In this document: in pieces, positions 1-8,130 of the stretch
Layout of the letters: each line of letters starts with the position of its first letter
How positions within the stretch are numbered: position 1 is the stretch's first letter
Assembly (NCBI GenBank): GCA_036655355.1
Contig: JAVVQG010000012.1
Coordinates: forward strand, 71,042 to 135,041
Length of the DNA: 64,000 bases
DNA from: JAUNSR01 sp036655355
GTDB lineage: Bacteria > Bacteroidota > Bacteroidia > Bacteroidales > JAUNSR01
Direction: 5' to 3'
Translations under genes and position numbers: made by a program
The notes under the pieces: generated by a model
Seen by the model: the letters and a program-made list of their open reading frames with translations, nothing else
Told to the model about the DNA's origin: nothing
The model's database searches: none

Positions 1-2619
1 GATATAAAACTTAAAGAGAGTCTGGAAAATGCTTATGACAAACAGGAGCGCGATTCAATCAAACGTATTGCTCGAGATGTGGCTGAAGTGGAGAGTTTCA
101 CGCTTTCAGGAGTGAAAGTGAATATTCAGAGTGCTAACCCGATGCCTTGGGATCCGGCAAATCTAAATGCGTCTTACTCTTATACACGCACTTCGAAAAG
201 GGATCCCACCACCCAATATGAGGATCAGTTTGATTATCGTGGGGCACTCGGCTATTCTTACAGTCCCTTTATTAAACCTTGGACTCCTTTCGCCGGAATT
301 AAGAATAAATCGCCTCACTTGCGTTTGGCAAAAGAGTTTAGTTTTAACTGGATGCCCAATAACATCGGTTTATATACCAACATCCACCGTACGTATTATG
401 AACAGCAATTGCGTAATGTGGATGTCAGTGGATCATCAAGCGAATTTAAATTGCCGCTCTCATATAGCAAGAATTTCTTGTGGGATCGGCAGACTACGAT
501 AAGTTGGGATCCATTCAAATCCGTGAAACTGAATTTCAGGGCAGCAACCAATTCAAGGGTCGACGAACCCGATCTGCCCGTAAATAAACGGCTTTTCCCG
601 GATGAATATGAGCAATGGAAAGATACGGTGATGCATAACATCTTCAAGTTGGGATCGCCGTTGAAATACAACCAGAATTTTGATGCTTCATTAAATATAC
701 CGTTGAATAAACTCCCTTGGTTTGACTGGAGTACCGCTTCTGTCAAATACAACGCCACTTACGGATGGAATCGAGGCGTATATGTGGATGCGGATACGAA
801 ATTGGGGAATTCAATCAATAATCAGGCACAGTGGCAGGCTGACCTGCGCTTGAATATGGAGGCGCTGTATAACAAATCGGATTTTCTGAAAAAGACGAAT
901 CAGAGGTTTGCGAGCAACTCCCGGAGCAATAACCGGGCAAAGGTTACACAAGGCAAGGCTGCCAAGAAGTTCACACAACGTGTAATTCTAAGAAAAGATA
1001 CAACGGTCACGGTACGACATAATTTGGATAATAAGAAACTGAATGTAAGTGCGAGAACAACGAAAAATGAAGTCTATCCGATTAAATTTAAGGTGAAGGA
1101 TAAAAACCACATCGTTATTCATAATCGTGATTCTGTTTCCGTACAGCTCTCAATCACGCAGGGGAAAAGAGCGGAAGAGGAAAATTGGTACCAAGCGGTT
1201 CAATATGGAACACGGGGATTAATGTTGATACGCAATATTACGGTGAATTACCGGCGCACCAATTCAACATATCTTCCCTCCTTTGATCCCTATGTGGGCG
1301 ATTTTCTGGGACAGCGCGGAGGTGACGAGATGGCACCGGGACTAGGGTTTGCTTTTGGAGCCCAGGGCGGAGAGTCTTTTGTTAATCGAGCAAAAGAGAA
1401 CGGATGGTTGTTGGTGAATGATTCGCTCACGACTCCTGCTCAGCTCAGTACGACCGAGGATTTCCAATATCGCATCGCGCTTGAACCAATCAGAGGCTTG
1501 AAGATCGATTTAAACGGATCACGCGTGCATACCCGCGGAAATCAGTTGCAGTTCATGTTTGACGATGTGCCGATGCAGCGTAGTGGTAGTTTTACCATGA
1601 CCATGGTTGCTTTGAAAAGCGCTCTTGGAAACCCTACTTCCGATAATAATTATCAATCGGATGCCTTTGACCGCTTTGTTCTTTATCGTCAGCAGATCGC
1701 TTCGCGTATAAATGGAAAATATAACGGAGTAAAATACCCTTCCGAGGGATTCATGCAGGGTTCTTTTCTTGCAGGAACGATTTACAATCCCGAGATCGCA
1801 GGTGACAGATTGAATTCGGCCGATGTGATGATCCCGGCTTTCCTTGCGGCATATGCGGGAAAAGATCCGAATAAGGTGGGATTGTCAGCATTCCCTTCAT
1901 TGAAGGATATTATGCCGAATTGGCGCATCACCTATGACGGTTTGAGTCGTATCCCTTTCTTGAATCGTTATTTCCGAAGTGTGACATTAAGTCATGCATA
2001 TCGTTGTACGTATAGTGTGGGTTCCTATTCGTCGTTTTTGAATTGGGTAGAGAATGAAACTGGTTTCGGTTTCGGACAGGATGCAATCACAGGGGTTCCG
2101 GTTCCTTCATCTCCTTTCGATATCTCCACTGTTAGTATTACGGAAAGTTTCGCTCCTCTTATCGGATTAGACGTCGCATTAAGAAATGGCATTACTGCAC
2201 GGGCCGAATATAAGGATACGCGAAATCTGAGCCTCAATATGTCTTCGGTACAGATCGTGGAATCTTTATCGAAAGATATTACAGTAGGGGCAGGTTATAA
2301 GATCGCTAATTTCAATACGATCATCGGATTGAAAGGAGGAGGGCAGAAGGGCGTTAATCATGATCTTACGCTCCGAGCTGATTTTACACATCGCAAACAG
2401 AACGCTCTCATCCGTAAGGTGCAGGAAGAATATACGCAGGCAACATCCGGTAACCGCAATATCATCATGAAGGTGACAGCTGATTATACTTTCAGTAAGA
2501 ATCTAACCATTCGTGCGTATTACGATAAACAAATTAATACGCCATTGGTTTCGTCATCATCATACCCGATATCGAGTGCCAATTACGGTGTCACCCTTCG
2601 TTTGGCGTTGACCCGCTGA
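1..2619 (+). CDS. sprA: Cell-surface protein SprA, C-terminal part (5' end outside window)
   Basis: The reading frame is open from base 1, so the gene enters from upstream; the first in-frame GTG at 79 is internal and not a real start. About 872 residues are visible out of a family size of roughly 2,300-2,500. SprA is the very large outer-membrane barrel of the type IX secretion/gliding translocon. Recognition rests on the C-terminal barrel block around residues 640-670 (RIPFLNRYFRSVTLSHAYR followed by YSVGSYSSF), which is characteristic of SprA, and on the aromatic-rich alternating beta-strand pattern ending in TLRLALTR at the stop. The gene ends in a strong hairpin terminator and faces the osmC-like gene. 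No other T9SS gene is in the window. Confidence 0.88.
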   Translation, partial: DIKLKESLENAYDKQERDSIKRIARDVAEVESFTLSGVKVNIQSANPMPWDPANLNASYSYTRTSKRDPTTQYEDQFDYRGALGYSYSPFIKPWTPFAGIKNKSPHLRLAKEFSFNWMPNNIGLYTNIHRTYYEQQLRNVDVSGSSSEFKLPLSYSKNFLWDRQTTISWDPFKSVKLNFRAATNSRVDEPDLPVNKRLFPDEYEQWKDTVMHNIFKLGSPLKYNQNFDASLNIPLNKLPWFDWSTASVKYNATYGWNRGVYVDADTKLGNSINNQAQWQADLRLNMEALYNKSDFLKKTNQRFASNSRSNNRAKVTQGKAAKKFTQRVILRKDTTVTVRHNLDNKKLNVSARTTKNEVYPIKFKVKDKNHIVIHNRDSVSVQLSITQGKRAEEENWYQAVQYGTRGLMLIRNITVNYRRTNSTYLPSFDPYVGDFLGQRGGDEMAPGLGFAFGAQGGESFVNRAKENGWLLVNDSLTTPAQLSTTEDFQYRIALEPIRGLKIDLNGSRVHTRGNQLQFMFDDVPMQRSGSFTMTMVALKSALGNPTSDNNYQSDAFDRFVLYRQQIASRINGKYNGVKYPSEGFMQGSFLAGTIYNPEIAGDRLNSADVMIPAFLAAYAGKDPNKVGLSAFPSLKDIMPNWRITYDGLSRIPFLNRYFRSVTLSHAYRCTYSVGSYSSFLNWVENETGFGFGQDAITGVPVPSSPFDISTVSITESFAPLIGLDVALRNGITARAEYKDTRNLSLNMSSVQIVESLSKDITVGAGYKIANFNTIIGLKGGGQKGVNHDLTLRADFTHRKQNALIRKVQEEYTQATSGNRNIIMKVTADYTFSKNLTIRAYYDKQINTPLVSSSSYPISSANYGVTLRLALTR

Positions 2620-2640
2620 TATTCCTGCTATGAGATCGTA

Positions 2641-2690
2641 AAGAGCTGTTTCAATGGTAATCAAACACCATTGAAACAGCTCTTTTATTT
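2641..2690. terminator. Bidirectional hairpin terminator between sprA and the OsmC gene
   Basis: A perfect 17-bp inverted repeat (2641-2657 pairing with 2668-2684, loop of 10) is followed by a T-rich run on the plus strand. It lies between two convergent genes and can serve both. Confidence 0.85.
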
Positions 2691-2710
2691 TACAAACATA
2701 CGTTCTTCTT

Positions 2711-3181
2711 TTACTCTATTAACGGGCTTTCATCGTTCAGCGCGAACTTATCCAATTCAAGATGAACCCCGTTTACCACGATGTGATAATGAAGCGGTGC
2801 AACCATCCGTAACATTTTTGCTACCCCACAATACGTATTCATAGACATCTTTACAGCCTTTACCACTTTCGGAGTATGGATTTCCTGACCTGAAATCAGA
2901 TAGGTGACATCGAAACTACTATAAACCAAAGGTGTTTCCGGATCGATCGTAGCTTCTATATTTACTTCGAACGATTTGAATTTTTCACGCATCTTATTCA
3001 GAATGCTTACTACATCCATTCCGGTACATCCTCCCAGTGCGACAAGAAGAAGAGCTTTCGGCCGTACACCGACTCCGTTGCCCCCTTCCTTAGGTCCGGC
3101 ATCCAAGGTGATCACTTTATCGTCTAAAGCGCCCTGAAATACCATGTTATGATCCCATTTAACGGAAACTCTTTTTTTCAT
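2711..3181 (-). CDS. OsmC/Ohr-family peroxiredoxin-like protein
   Basis: A 156-residue cytoplasmic protein of OsmC size. Members are thiol-dependent hydroperoxide reductases. Both family cysteines are in place: Cys52 in the GGCTGMDVVSIL motif at the start of the long helix, and Cys118 in the TYCGVAKML motif. The CTGMDV form is nearer to OsmC/YhfA than to Ohr. The start is the ATG at 3181. The gene is monocistronic: a terminator for the neighbouring upstream gene lies at 3305-3341, and the shared terminator with sprA lies downstream. I see no clear promoter box in the leader. It fits with the other oxidative-stress genes of the window, but its real substrate cannot be read from sequence. Confidence 0.88.
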   Translation of the reverse strand: MKKRVSVKWDHNMVFQGALDDKVITLDAGPKEGGNGVGVRPKALLLVALGGCTGMDVVSILNKMREKFKSFEVNIEATIDPETPLVYSSFDVTYLISGQEIHTPKVVKAVKMSMNTYCGVAKMLRMVAPLHYHIVVNGVHLELDKFALNDESPLIE

Positions 3182-3304
3182 TTGTATATAGTTTATCTTT
3201 TACATTAAGATCAAATGCGCCATTCGTATTTAAAAACACAACGTACGGAAGTTTAAGATTGTTCTTATAAGAATCGTTTTTTGGGGGAAGATTGACATTT
3301 TTGC

Positions 3305-3341
3305 AAAAAAAAAGAGAGTGAAACAAATTCGTTTCACTCTC
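3305..3341 (-). terminator. Rho-independent terminator of the DUF3332/oxidoreductase operon
   Basis: Reading the minus strand, an 11-bp perfect stem (GAGAGTGAAAC / GTTTCACTCTC, plus-strand 3314-3324 and 3331-3341) with a 6-nt loop is followed by nine U residues. It lies 28 bases after the stop of the DUF3332 gene. Confidence 0.9.
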
Positions 3342-3369
3342 CTGCATATAGGATATGTATCTCCTTTAA

Positions 3370-3912
3370 TTATTTGCTTGCGAAAAGCGTAGCACTTTCA
3401 ACCGCCTGGCGGAATGCCATATATCCGGCCTGCGACAATTCAACCTCCATTGTCTGCTCGTTTCCGAGATACATCAATACGTTTGAATCATCGATCAGTG
3501 TCATCAATTTGGCTGATTGTCCGTTTGCTTCAACGAACCATGTTTTGGTAGCTTCCTCAAATACAAGATCTACACTTACTTTTTCAGCTTCGTTCGTGAT
3601 GTGATAGCCATTCTCATTAGAAGCAATGGTATATTCGCCTTTCTCACCTTTTACATGTTGAACGGAAGCCAATCCTTTACCCGCACCCCAGAAATCGATG
3701 GTGTTAAAGATAAGAATGTCCGCCAAATAAGCTACTTCGTAAACCGGGATGATGTGAAGAGCAAGGAATACTACTTCATTCAAAAACTTACTACCAACCC
3801 CGTCATTCCATGACCAAAGTGATTTTGTTACTTTGAAAGGTCCGATACATGATGAAAACATCATAGAGCCCGCTAAAAGCGTAGCCACCATGATCATCTT
3901 ACTTTTTCTCAT
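3370..3912 (-). CDS. DUF3332-family lipoprotein
   Basis: A 180-residue protein with a lipoprotein signal: charged start, hydrophobic stretch and lipobox ending at Cys22 (MMFSSC). Residues about 25-75 match the DUF3332 pattern (SLWSWNDGVGSKFLNEVVFLALHIIPVYEVAYLADILIFN, seen here in two hydrophobic stretches). The C-terminal half looks like a small beta domain. Function is unknown. The start codon is only 14 bp after the stop of the oxidoreductase gamma subunit, so it may be the last cistron of that operon; the first terminator seen after the oxidoreductase genes is the one downstream of this gene. No separate promoter is visible in the 14-bp gap, though one could lie inside the upstream gene. 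Confidence 0.85.
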   Translation of the reverse strand: MRKSKMIMVATLLAGSMMFSSCIGPFKVTKSLWSWNDGVGSKFLNEVVFLALHIIPVYEVAYLADILIFNTIDFWGAGKGLASVQHVKGEKGEYTIASNENGYHITNEAEKVSVDLVFEEATKTWFVEANGQSAKLMTLIDDSNVLMYLGNEQTMEVELSQAGYMAFRQAVESATLFASK

Positions 3913-3926
3913 TAAACTATATTATA

Positions 3927-4475
3927 TTAAATACTAACTTTCTCGATGATCTCCATCCCTTTTTTTATCGCCATTTCATTCATCGGGATCAGTTTATGAT
4001 GACGTTCCGGAAGAGATTTCTTCAATCCGGCAATTACATTATCATAACTCACCAACGGTTTGATCTTAAGCAAACCGCCCAAAATAATCATATTGAATGC
4101 TTTTGAGTTTTTCATCTCTACCGCAGCATCCATCGCATCCACACGATAGATGGAGATGTCTTTTCGTTCTGATGCATGGTGAATACCATAACCGTCATAA
4201 ATTAGGATTCCGCCCGGTTTTACACGACTTTCGAATTTATCCATCGAAGGCTGGTTCAACACAATTGCGATATCGAATTCGTTAAGAACGGGAGAACTGA
4301 TCCGTTCATCACTTAAAATAACGGTTACGTTTGCGGTACCTCCGCGTTGTTCTGGTCCGTAAGATGGCATCCAGCTCACTTCTTTCTCTTCCATCAATCC
4401 GGAATAAGCAAGAATCTTACCCATTGAAAGGACACCCTGGCCACCAAAGCCGGCAATAATAATTTCTTCTTTCAT
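3927..4475 (-). CDS. 2-oxoacid:ferredoxin oxidoreductase, gamma subunit
   Basis: A 182-residue protein of the pyruvate/ketoisovalerate oxidoreductase catalytic (POR/KOR gamma) family. It opens with the glycine-rich IIIAGFGGQGVLSMGKILAYSG segment (split here as GFGGQGVLSMGKILA) and has the family motif SYGPEQRGGTANVTV near residue 40. It completes a delta-alpha-beta-gamma set on the minus strand and starts 27 bp after the beta-subunit stop. The complex decarboxylates a 2-oxoacid with CoA and passes electrons to ferredoxin. The substrate (2-oxoglutarate or branched-chain 2-oxoacids) cannot be fixed from this subunit. Confidence 0.92.
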   Translation of the reverse strand: MKEEIIIAGFGGQGVLSMGKILAYSGLMEEKEVSWMPSYGPEQRGGTANVTVILSDERISSPVLNEFDIAIVLNQPSMDKFESRVKPGGILIYDGYGIHHASERKDISIYRVDAMDAAVEMKNSKAFNMIILGGLLKIKPLVSYDNVIAGLKKSLPERHHKLIPMNEMAIKKGMEIIEKVSI

Positions 4476-4502
4476 ATGAATCTCTTTTTATTTAAATCCG
4501 GA

Positions 4503-5264
4503 TTAGATATCTTTTAAATCACCCAGAGGATACTGTTTGAACATGTGTTCAACCATCCAGTCGTTAGCAGCTGCCGGAGACATTTTCCAACCCGAAGCAC
4601 AAGTGGATACCACCTCAACAACCGAGGTTCCTTTTCGTGCCATTGCGTTTTCGAACGCTTTGCGAAGAGCTCTTTTCGTTTTCTTCACTGCAGCCGGCGT
4701 ATGAACGGCTTGGCGGGTAATGTAGCATGCACCGTCTAACTGCGCAAGAAGGTTCGAAATTTTGAGCGGATAACCGTTTAGTTCAACGTTTCGTCCCTCA
4801 GGACAAGTTGCCGTTTTCATCCCTTCAAGAGTAGTGGGCGCCATCTGACCTCCCGTCATTCCGTAGATACCATTATTGATGAAGATGATAACGATATTCT
4901 CACCGCGGTTTACGGCATGGATTGTTTCGGCAGTACCGATAGCGGCAAGGTCACCGTCTCCCTGGTACGTAAATACCATTTTCTCAGGATTCAATCTTTT
5001 GATTGCCGTAGCAAGTGCCGGAGCACGACCGTGAGCCGCTTCCTGCCAATCGATATCGATATAGTTGTAAGCAAATACAGCACATCCGACCGGGGCTACT
5101 CCGATGGTTTTATCTTCCATACCCATCTCTTCGATCACCTCGGCAGCCAGTTTGTGAACCACACCGTGGCTACAACCGGGGCAATAGTGCATCGCGTTAT
5201 CATTGAGAAGTGTGGGCTTCGCGTAAACGAGATTTTCAGGTTTTATGATTTCTTTTATATCCAT
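4503..5264 (-). CDS. 2-oxoacid:ferredoxin oxidoreductase, beta (TPP-binding) subunit
   Basis: This subunit carries thiamine diphosphate. Visible motifs are YCPGCSHG near the N terminus (cluster/catalytic-site cysteines), the TPP/Mg signature beginning GDGDLAAIGT, and the NNGIYGMTGGQMAPTT stretch that completes it. I place the start at the ATG at 5264 (MDIKEIIKPEN, 253 residues). A longer frame opens at 5357, but it would overlap the small membrane-protein gene ending at 5288, and an AAGAGAA purine-rich stretch sits just before 5264. The gene lies between the 60-residue membrane protein and the gamma subunit in one operon. Confidence 0.92.
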   Translation of the reverse strand: MDIKEIIKPENLVYAKPTLLNDNAMHYCPGCSHGVVHKLAAEVIEEMGMEDKTIGVAPVGCAVFAYNYIDIDWQEAAHGRAPALATAIKRLNPEKMVFTYQGDGDLAAIGTAETIHAVNRGENIVIIFINNGIYGMTGGQMAPTTLEGMKTATCPEGRNVELNGYPLKISNLLAQLDGACYITRQAVHTPAAVKKTKRALRKAFENAMARKGTSVVEVVSTCASGWKMSPAAANDWMVEHMFKQYPLGDLKDI

Positions 5265-5287
5265 AATGATATTCTCTTTTTCTGTTA

Positions 5288-5470
5288 TTACATCAGATAT
5301 TTCATGACGTAAGTGATAAGTCTTGCCCCGATTGCTCCAAATCCGAGATACATCCAAAGACGATCCGCACTTTTATCGGGAGTGATGAAATACAGTACCA
5401 CAGCGGCTACCGCCAAGAGGTAGAACAAGATGGTCAATACAGTATTAATCTGTTTTTGATCTTTGTTCAT
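5288..5470 (-). CDS. Small two-helix membrane protein inside the oxidoreductase operon
   Basis: A 60-residue protein with two hydrophobic segments, about residues 9-28 (TVLTILFYLLAVAAVVLYFI) and 38-56, separated by a short polar loop (TPDKSADRL). It begins 2 bp after the alpha-subunit stop and ends 23 bp before the beta-subunit start, so it is translated as part of the operon. I recognise no domain. Inference: it could tether the otherwise soluble oxidoreductase to the membrane or simply be a conserved passenger; nothing in the sequence decides this. Confidence 0.75.
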   Translation of the reverse strand: MNKDQKQINTVLTILFYLLAVAAVVLYFITPDKSADRLWMYLGFGAIGARLITYVMKYLM

Positions 5471-5472
5471 AA

Positions 5473-6657
5473 TCAGGGCACCATTTTATTAAGGTTCGAA
5501 ATAACATCATTCAGTTGTTCGGGTGCAAATGCACCTTGTGCGTGAACACTGTGTGAATGTGATTTTCCGGGAGTGATGTGCAGTTTTTCCTTCATCGCTG
5601 TCCAAACTTCTGCCGGATCGGGAACAATACCGCCTAGACGTCCGTAATGTTCAATAGGAACAGCTCCTTCTACCGCCAGACGAACATCTTCAACCATCTG
5701 ACCGGCGTTAAGTTCCATGCAAAGGATTCCTTTCACATGCTTAGCCTGTTCCTTGATGGCAGCATACGGATAAGGCCACAGCGTAATTGGTCTCAGAAGA
5801 CCGATTTTTACTCCTTCTTGAGCACCGAGTTCAATTGTCTTCTGACAAATACGGGCTGAAGATCCGAATGCTACGATCAGATAATCCGCATTTTCGCAGT
5901 TAATCTCTTCATAGCGAACTTCATTCTCTTCGATCTCTTTGTATTTTTTCTGGAAACGGATGTTGTTTTTCTCCATTTCAGCAGAGTCAAGTTCAAGGGA
6001 GGTAATTACATTACGCTTGCGATCAGCCGGTTTACCAAGGGTTGCCCATGGACATTGTTGGCGAATCTGCTCTTCGGTACGACGAGGCTGGAACGGTGGA
6101 AGAACCACCTTCTCCATCATCTGTCCGATAATACCATCGGCAAGAATCATTGCCGGGTTACGATATTTAAATGATAGGTCAAAGCCTAATTTGACAAAAT
6201 CTGCCATTTCCTGCACGGAAGCAGGGGCCAGTGTAATCAGACGATAGTCTCCATGACCGCCACCTTTCGTGGTCTGGAAGTAGTCGGCCTGACTTGGCTG
6301 AATTGTTCCCAAGCCCGGACCACCGCGCATGACATTGACAATAAGTCCCGGGAGCTCGGCCCCAGCCATGTAGGAGATACCCTCTAGTTTAAGACTTATC
6401 CCCGGACTTGAAGAGGAGGTCATGACCGCTTTGCCGCAACCGGCTCCGCCATAAACCATATTGATAGCCGAAACTTCACTTTCAGCCTGCAATACTACCA
6501 TCCCTGTTGTTTTCCAGGGAGCTTCGTCCATAAGGGTTTCCATGATTTCAGATTGCGGAGTAATCGGATAACCGAAATATCCGTCGCAACCGTAGCGAAT
6601 CGCAGCATAGGCGATTGCTTCATTTCCCTTCATTAATTTTACATCTTCTTCTACCAT
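5473..6657 (-). CDS. vorB: 2-oxoacid:ferredoxin oxidoreductase, alpha subunit (VorB/KorA type)
   Basis: A 394-residue subunit with the pyrimidine-binding domain first (LMKGNEAIAYAAIRYGCDGYFGYPITPQSE) and the transketolase-C-like domain II in the second half. The motif SSSPGISLKLEGISYMAGAELP is typical of the alpha chain of the KOR/VOR branch. This branch lacks the fused gamma, delta and beta domains of the single-chain pyruvate enzymes. Many Bacteroidales homologues are named VorB (3-methyl-2-oxobutanoate), others KorA (2-oxoglutarate); the choice is uncertain. The ferredoxin-like delta gene precedes it by 56 bp and the small membrane protein follows it by 2 bp. Confidence 0.9.
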   Translation of the reverse strand: MVEEDVKLMKGNEAIAYAAIRYGCDGYFGYPITPQSEIMETLMDEAPWKTTGMVVLQAESEVSAINMVYGGAGCGKAVMTSSSSPGISLKLEGISYMAGAELPGLIVNVMRGGPGLGTIQPSQADYFQTTKGGGHGDYRLITLAPASVQEMADFVKLGFDLSFKYRNPAMILADGIIGQMMEKVVLPPFQPRRTEEQIRQQCPWATLGKPADRKRNVITSLELDSAEMEKNNIRFQKKYKEIEENEVRYEEINCENADYLIVAFGSSARICQKTIELGAQEGVKIGLLRPITLWPYPYAAIKEQAKHVKGILCMELNAGQMVEDVRLAVEGAVPIEHYGRLGGIVPDPAEVWTAMKEKLHITPGKSHSHSVHAQGAFAPEQLNDVISNLNKMVP

Positions 6658-6713
6658 TTGGTACAGCTGTTTTTTTGATTAATTTCAAGTTCTTTACTGA
6701 TTGTTGCGACAGG

Positions 6714-6944
6714 TCAGTCAACCTTCACTTTGTAAACGGCAATACAGCCATCCGGACAAACATACCCGCAACTGGCACATCCGATACAATCGTCTTCTTT
6801 TGCCATATATGCGTAATGATATCCTTTATTGTTTACTTCTTTCGGTTCTAATGACAGAACATCGACCGGGCATGCCACGACACAAAGATCGCATCCTTTG
6901 CATCGTTCTGTATCAACAACAACGGCTCCTTTAATCTTTGCCAT
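6714..6944 (-). CDS. 2-oxoacid oxidoreductase delta subunit, 2x[4Fe-4S] ferredoxin
   Basis: A 76-residue ferredoxin with two complete cluster-binding motifs: CKGCDLCVVACP near residue 15 and CIGCASCGYVCP near residue 52, both CxxCxxCxxxCP. It carries electrons from the thiamine centre to soluble ferredoxin. I place the start at the ATG at 6944 (MAKIKGAVVV); an upstream in-frame ATG at 6974 would add an unusual ten residues and would start only a few bases from the -7 promoter box at 6972-6979, probably upstream of the transcript start. It is the first gene of the five-gene minus-strand operon. Confidence 0.92.
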   Translation of the reverse strand: MAKIKGAVVVDTERCKGCDLCVVACPVDVLSLEPKEVNNKGYHYAYMAKEDDCIGCASCGYVCPDGCIAVYKVKVD

Positions 6945-6971
6945 AGTTCTTTTATTTTTATTTACAGTGGA

Positions 6972-6979
6972 CAAATATA
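6972..6979 (-). promoter_or_regulatory. Probable -7 box of the 2-oxoacid oxidoreductase operon
   Basis: The minus strand reads TATATTTG, a perfect match to the Bacteroidota -7 consensus TAnnTTTG. Transcription would start near 6965, about 20 nt before the ferredoxin ATG. I do not see a TTG at the expected -33 distance, so it is a partial match. Confidence 0.5.
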
Positions 6980-7499
6980 CTTTTTTATTTCGCTTGAAGT
7001 TCGTTTAACTTGAATTCTTTATGTTCCTATTTATTGTTATAGAAGCCATATTACAATGTTTGGCGACTTATTTAATGCTTTTTACTTACAATATGTAACA
7101 AAAAAGCTGAAAATTCTTCATATTAAAGGCGTCATTCACTTATATTGAACTGTTTTTTTAACTGTGGGTTTAAAATTGAAAGAGTACAATTTTAAGTTTC
7201 CATTCCATATAAAAAACCATCTATAAGTGTGCATTTCTTCTTAATTAGCTCTATTGTAAGAACCTAGTGCTTAAATATATAATTTAAATTTATTAAACAT
7301 ATAAAAATATTGAAAAAATATTGATTTAGGTGATATGAAATATGTTTTGAGGTAATGAATCAAAAGTGATTAATCCTTTAAGGAGCATTCTTGCGTTAAA
7401 TATTGGGTATTGTTAAACCATTTCACCAAATGTGGGTTATTGTAATATAAAGATGTAGTGAATCTTTTTATAATTCGATAAAATTAAAAACCTACAATT
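6980..7499. other. AT-rich intergenic region between divergent genes
   Basis: About 520 bp between the oxidoreductase operon (minus) and the ferritin gene (plus). It is markedly AT-rich with many stops in all frames and no credible coding frame. It must hold the ferritin promoter, but I find no perfect TAnnTTTG on the plus strand; the nearest is TATGTTTTG near 7341, which has one base too many. A short GTGGGTT motif appears at about 7165 and 7433. No RNA structure is evident. Confidence 0.6.
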
Positions 7500-8021
7500 A
7501 TGGGAAAAGGTAGTCTGGATGTTTTGAAATCCAAAATCGATGTTGATAAATTATTGGAGATATTGAATGCGGCATTGGCCGAAGAGTGGTTGGCTTTCTA
7601 TCAATATTGGGTAGGAGCTCAAGTGGTAGTTGGTTTCCAAAGAGCAGAAGTGGAAGCTGAGTTTATTCAACATGCAAATGAAGAGTTTGGTCATGCAACG
7701 ATGTTGGCCAAAAGAATCAAAGAATTAGACGGTATTCCGGTACTCTCTCCTCAGGAGTGGTTTGACAAGGTCACTTGTAAATATGATCGTCCCGATAATT
7801 TCGAAGTGATGGCTTTATTGAAATCAAACATCGCTGCAGAACGTTGCGCAATTTGGAGATACCAGCAAATTGCAGACATGACGAAAGAGGTGGATTTTGT
7901 AACATGTGATTTAGCCAAGAAGATTCTTGCTGATGAAGAGGAACATGAACAGGATCTTGTTGATTTTGTACTTGATATTGAAAGCGCGATGGAAGATATC
8001 AAATCCAAACTGGGTAAATGA
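7500..8021 (+). CDS. DPS-like ferritin (thioferritin type)
   Basis: A 173-residue four-helix ferritin-like protein. Iron ligands of the bacterioferritin-type di-iron site are visible: Glu28/Glu29 in helix A, EEFGH (Glu62, His65) in helix B, Glu114 in helix C and DEEEHEQD (Glu146-Glu148, His149) in helix D. Cysteines 116 (AAERCAIWRYQ) and 136 sit near this site, as in the DPS-like proteins called thioferritins, which form 12-subunit shells and use hydrogen peroxide to oxidise iron. The long 5' extension lacks other genes and the gene ends in a 26-bp hairpin, so it is monocistronic. It suits an anaerobe defending against transient oxygen. Confidence 0.8.
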   Translation: MGKGSLDVLKSKIDVDKLLEILNAALAEEWLAFYQYWVGAQVVVGFQRAEVEAEFIQHANEEFGHATMLAKRIKELDGIPVLSPQEWFDKVTCKYDRPDNFEVMALLKSNIAAERCAIWRYQQIADMTKEVDFVTCDLAKKILADEEEHEQDLVDFVLDIESAMEDIKSKLGK

Positions 8022-8042
8022 TTCTTCATTCGGAAAGTAAAA

Positions 8043-8098
8043 CCCTTATAATAAAAGGAGATTCGGTTTTTTAACCGAATCTCCTTTTATTATAAGGG
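8043..8098. terminator. Bidirectional terminator with a 26-bp perfect stem
   Basis: Positions 8043-8068 pair perfectly with 8073-8098 around a TTTT loop. It lies between the convergent ferritin and maturase genes. The stem contains A/T runs (ATAATAAAAGGAG / CTCCTTTTATTAT) so either strand can end there. The stem is unusually long for a bacterial terminator. Confidence 0.85.
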
Positions 8099-8130
8099 CT
8101 TTCCTCTTAGTTATTACTAGATGTTCCTAT

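Noticed and set aside
3159..3347. A 62-codon minus-strand frame between the DUF3332 and OsmC genes
   Set aside because: It begins within the DUF3332 terminator and overlaps the OsmC start; composition is that of noncoding AT-rich DNA.
5265..5357. Longer N terminus for the oxidoreductase beta subunit
   Set aside because: It would overlap the small membrane-protein gene, and the extra 31 residues do not resemble the family.
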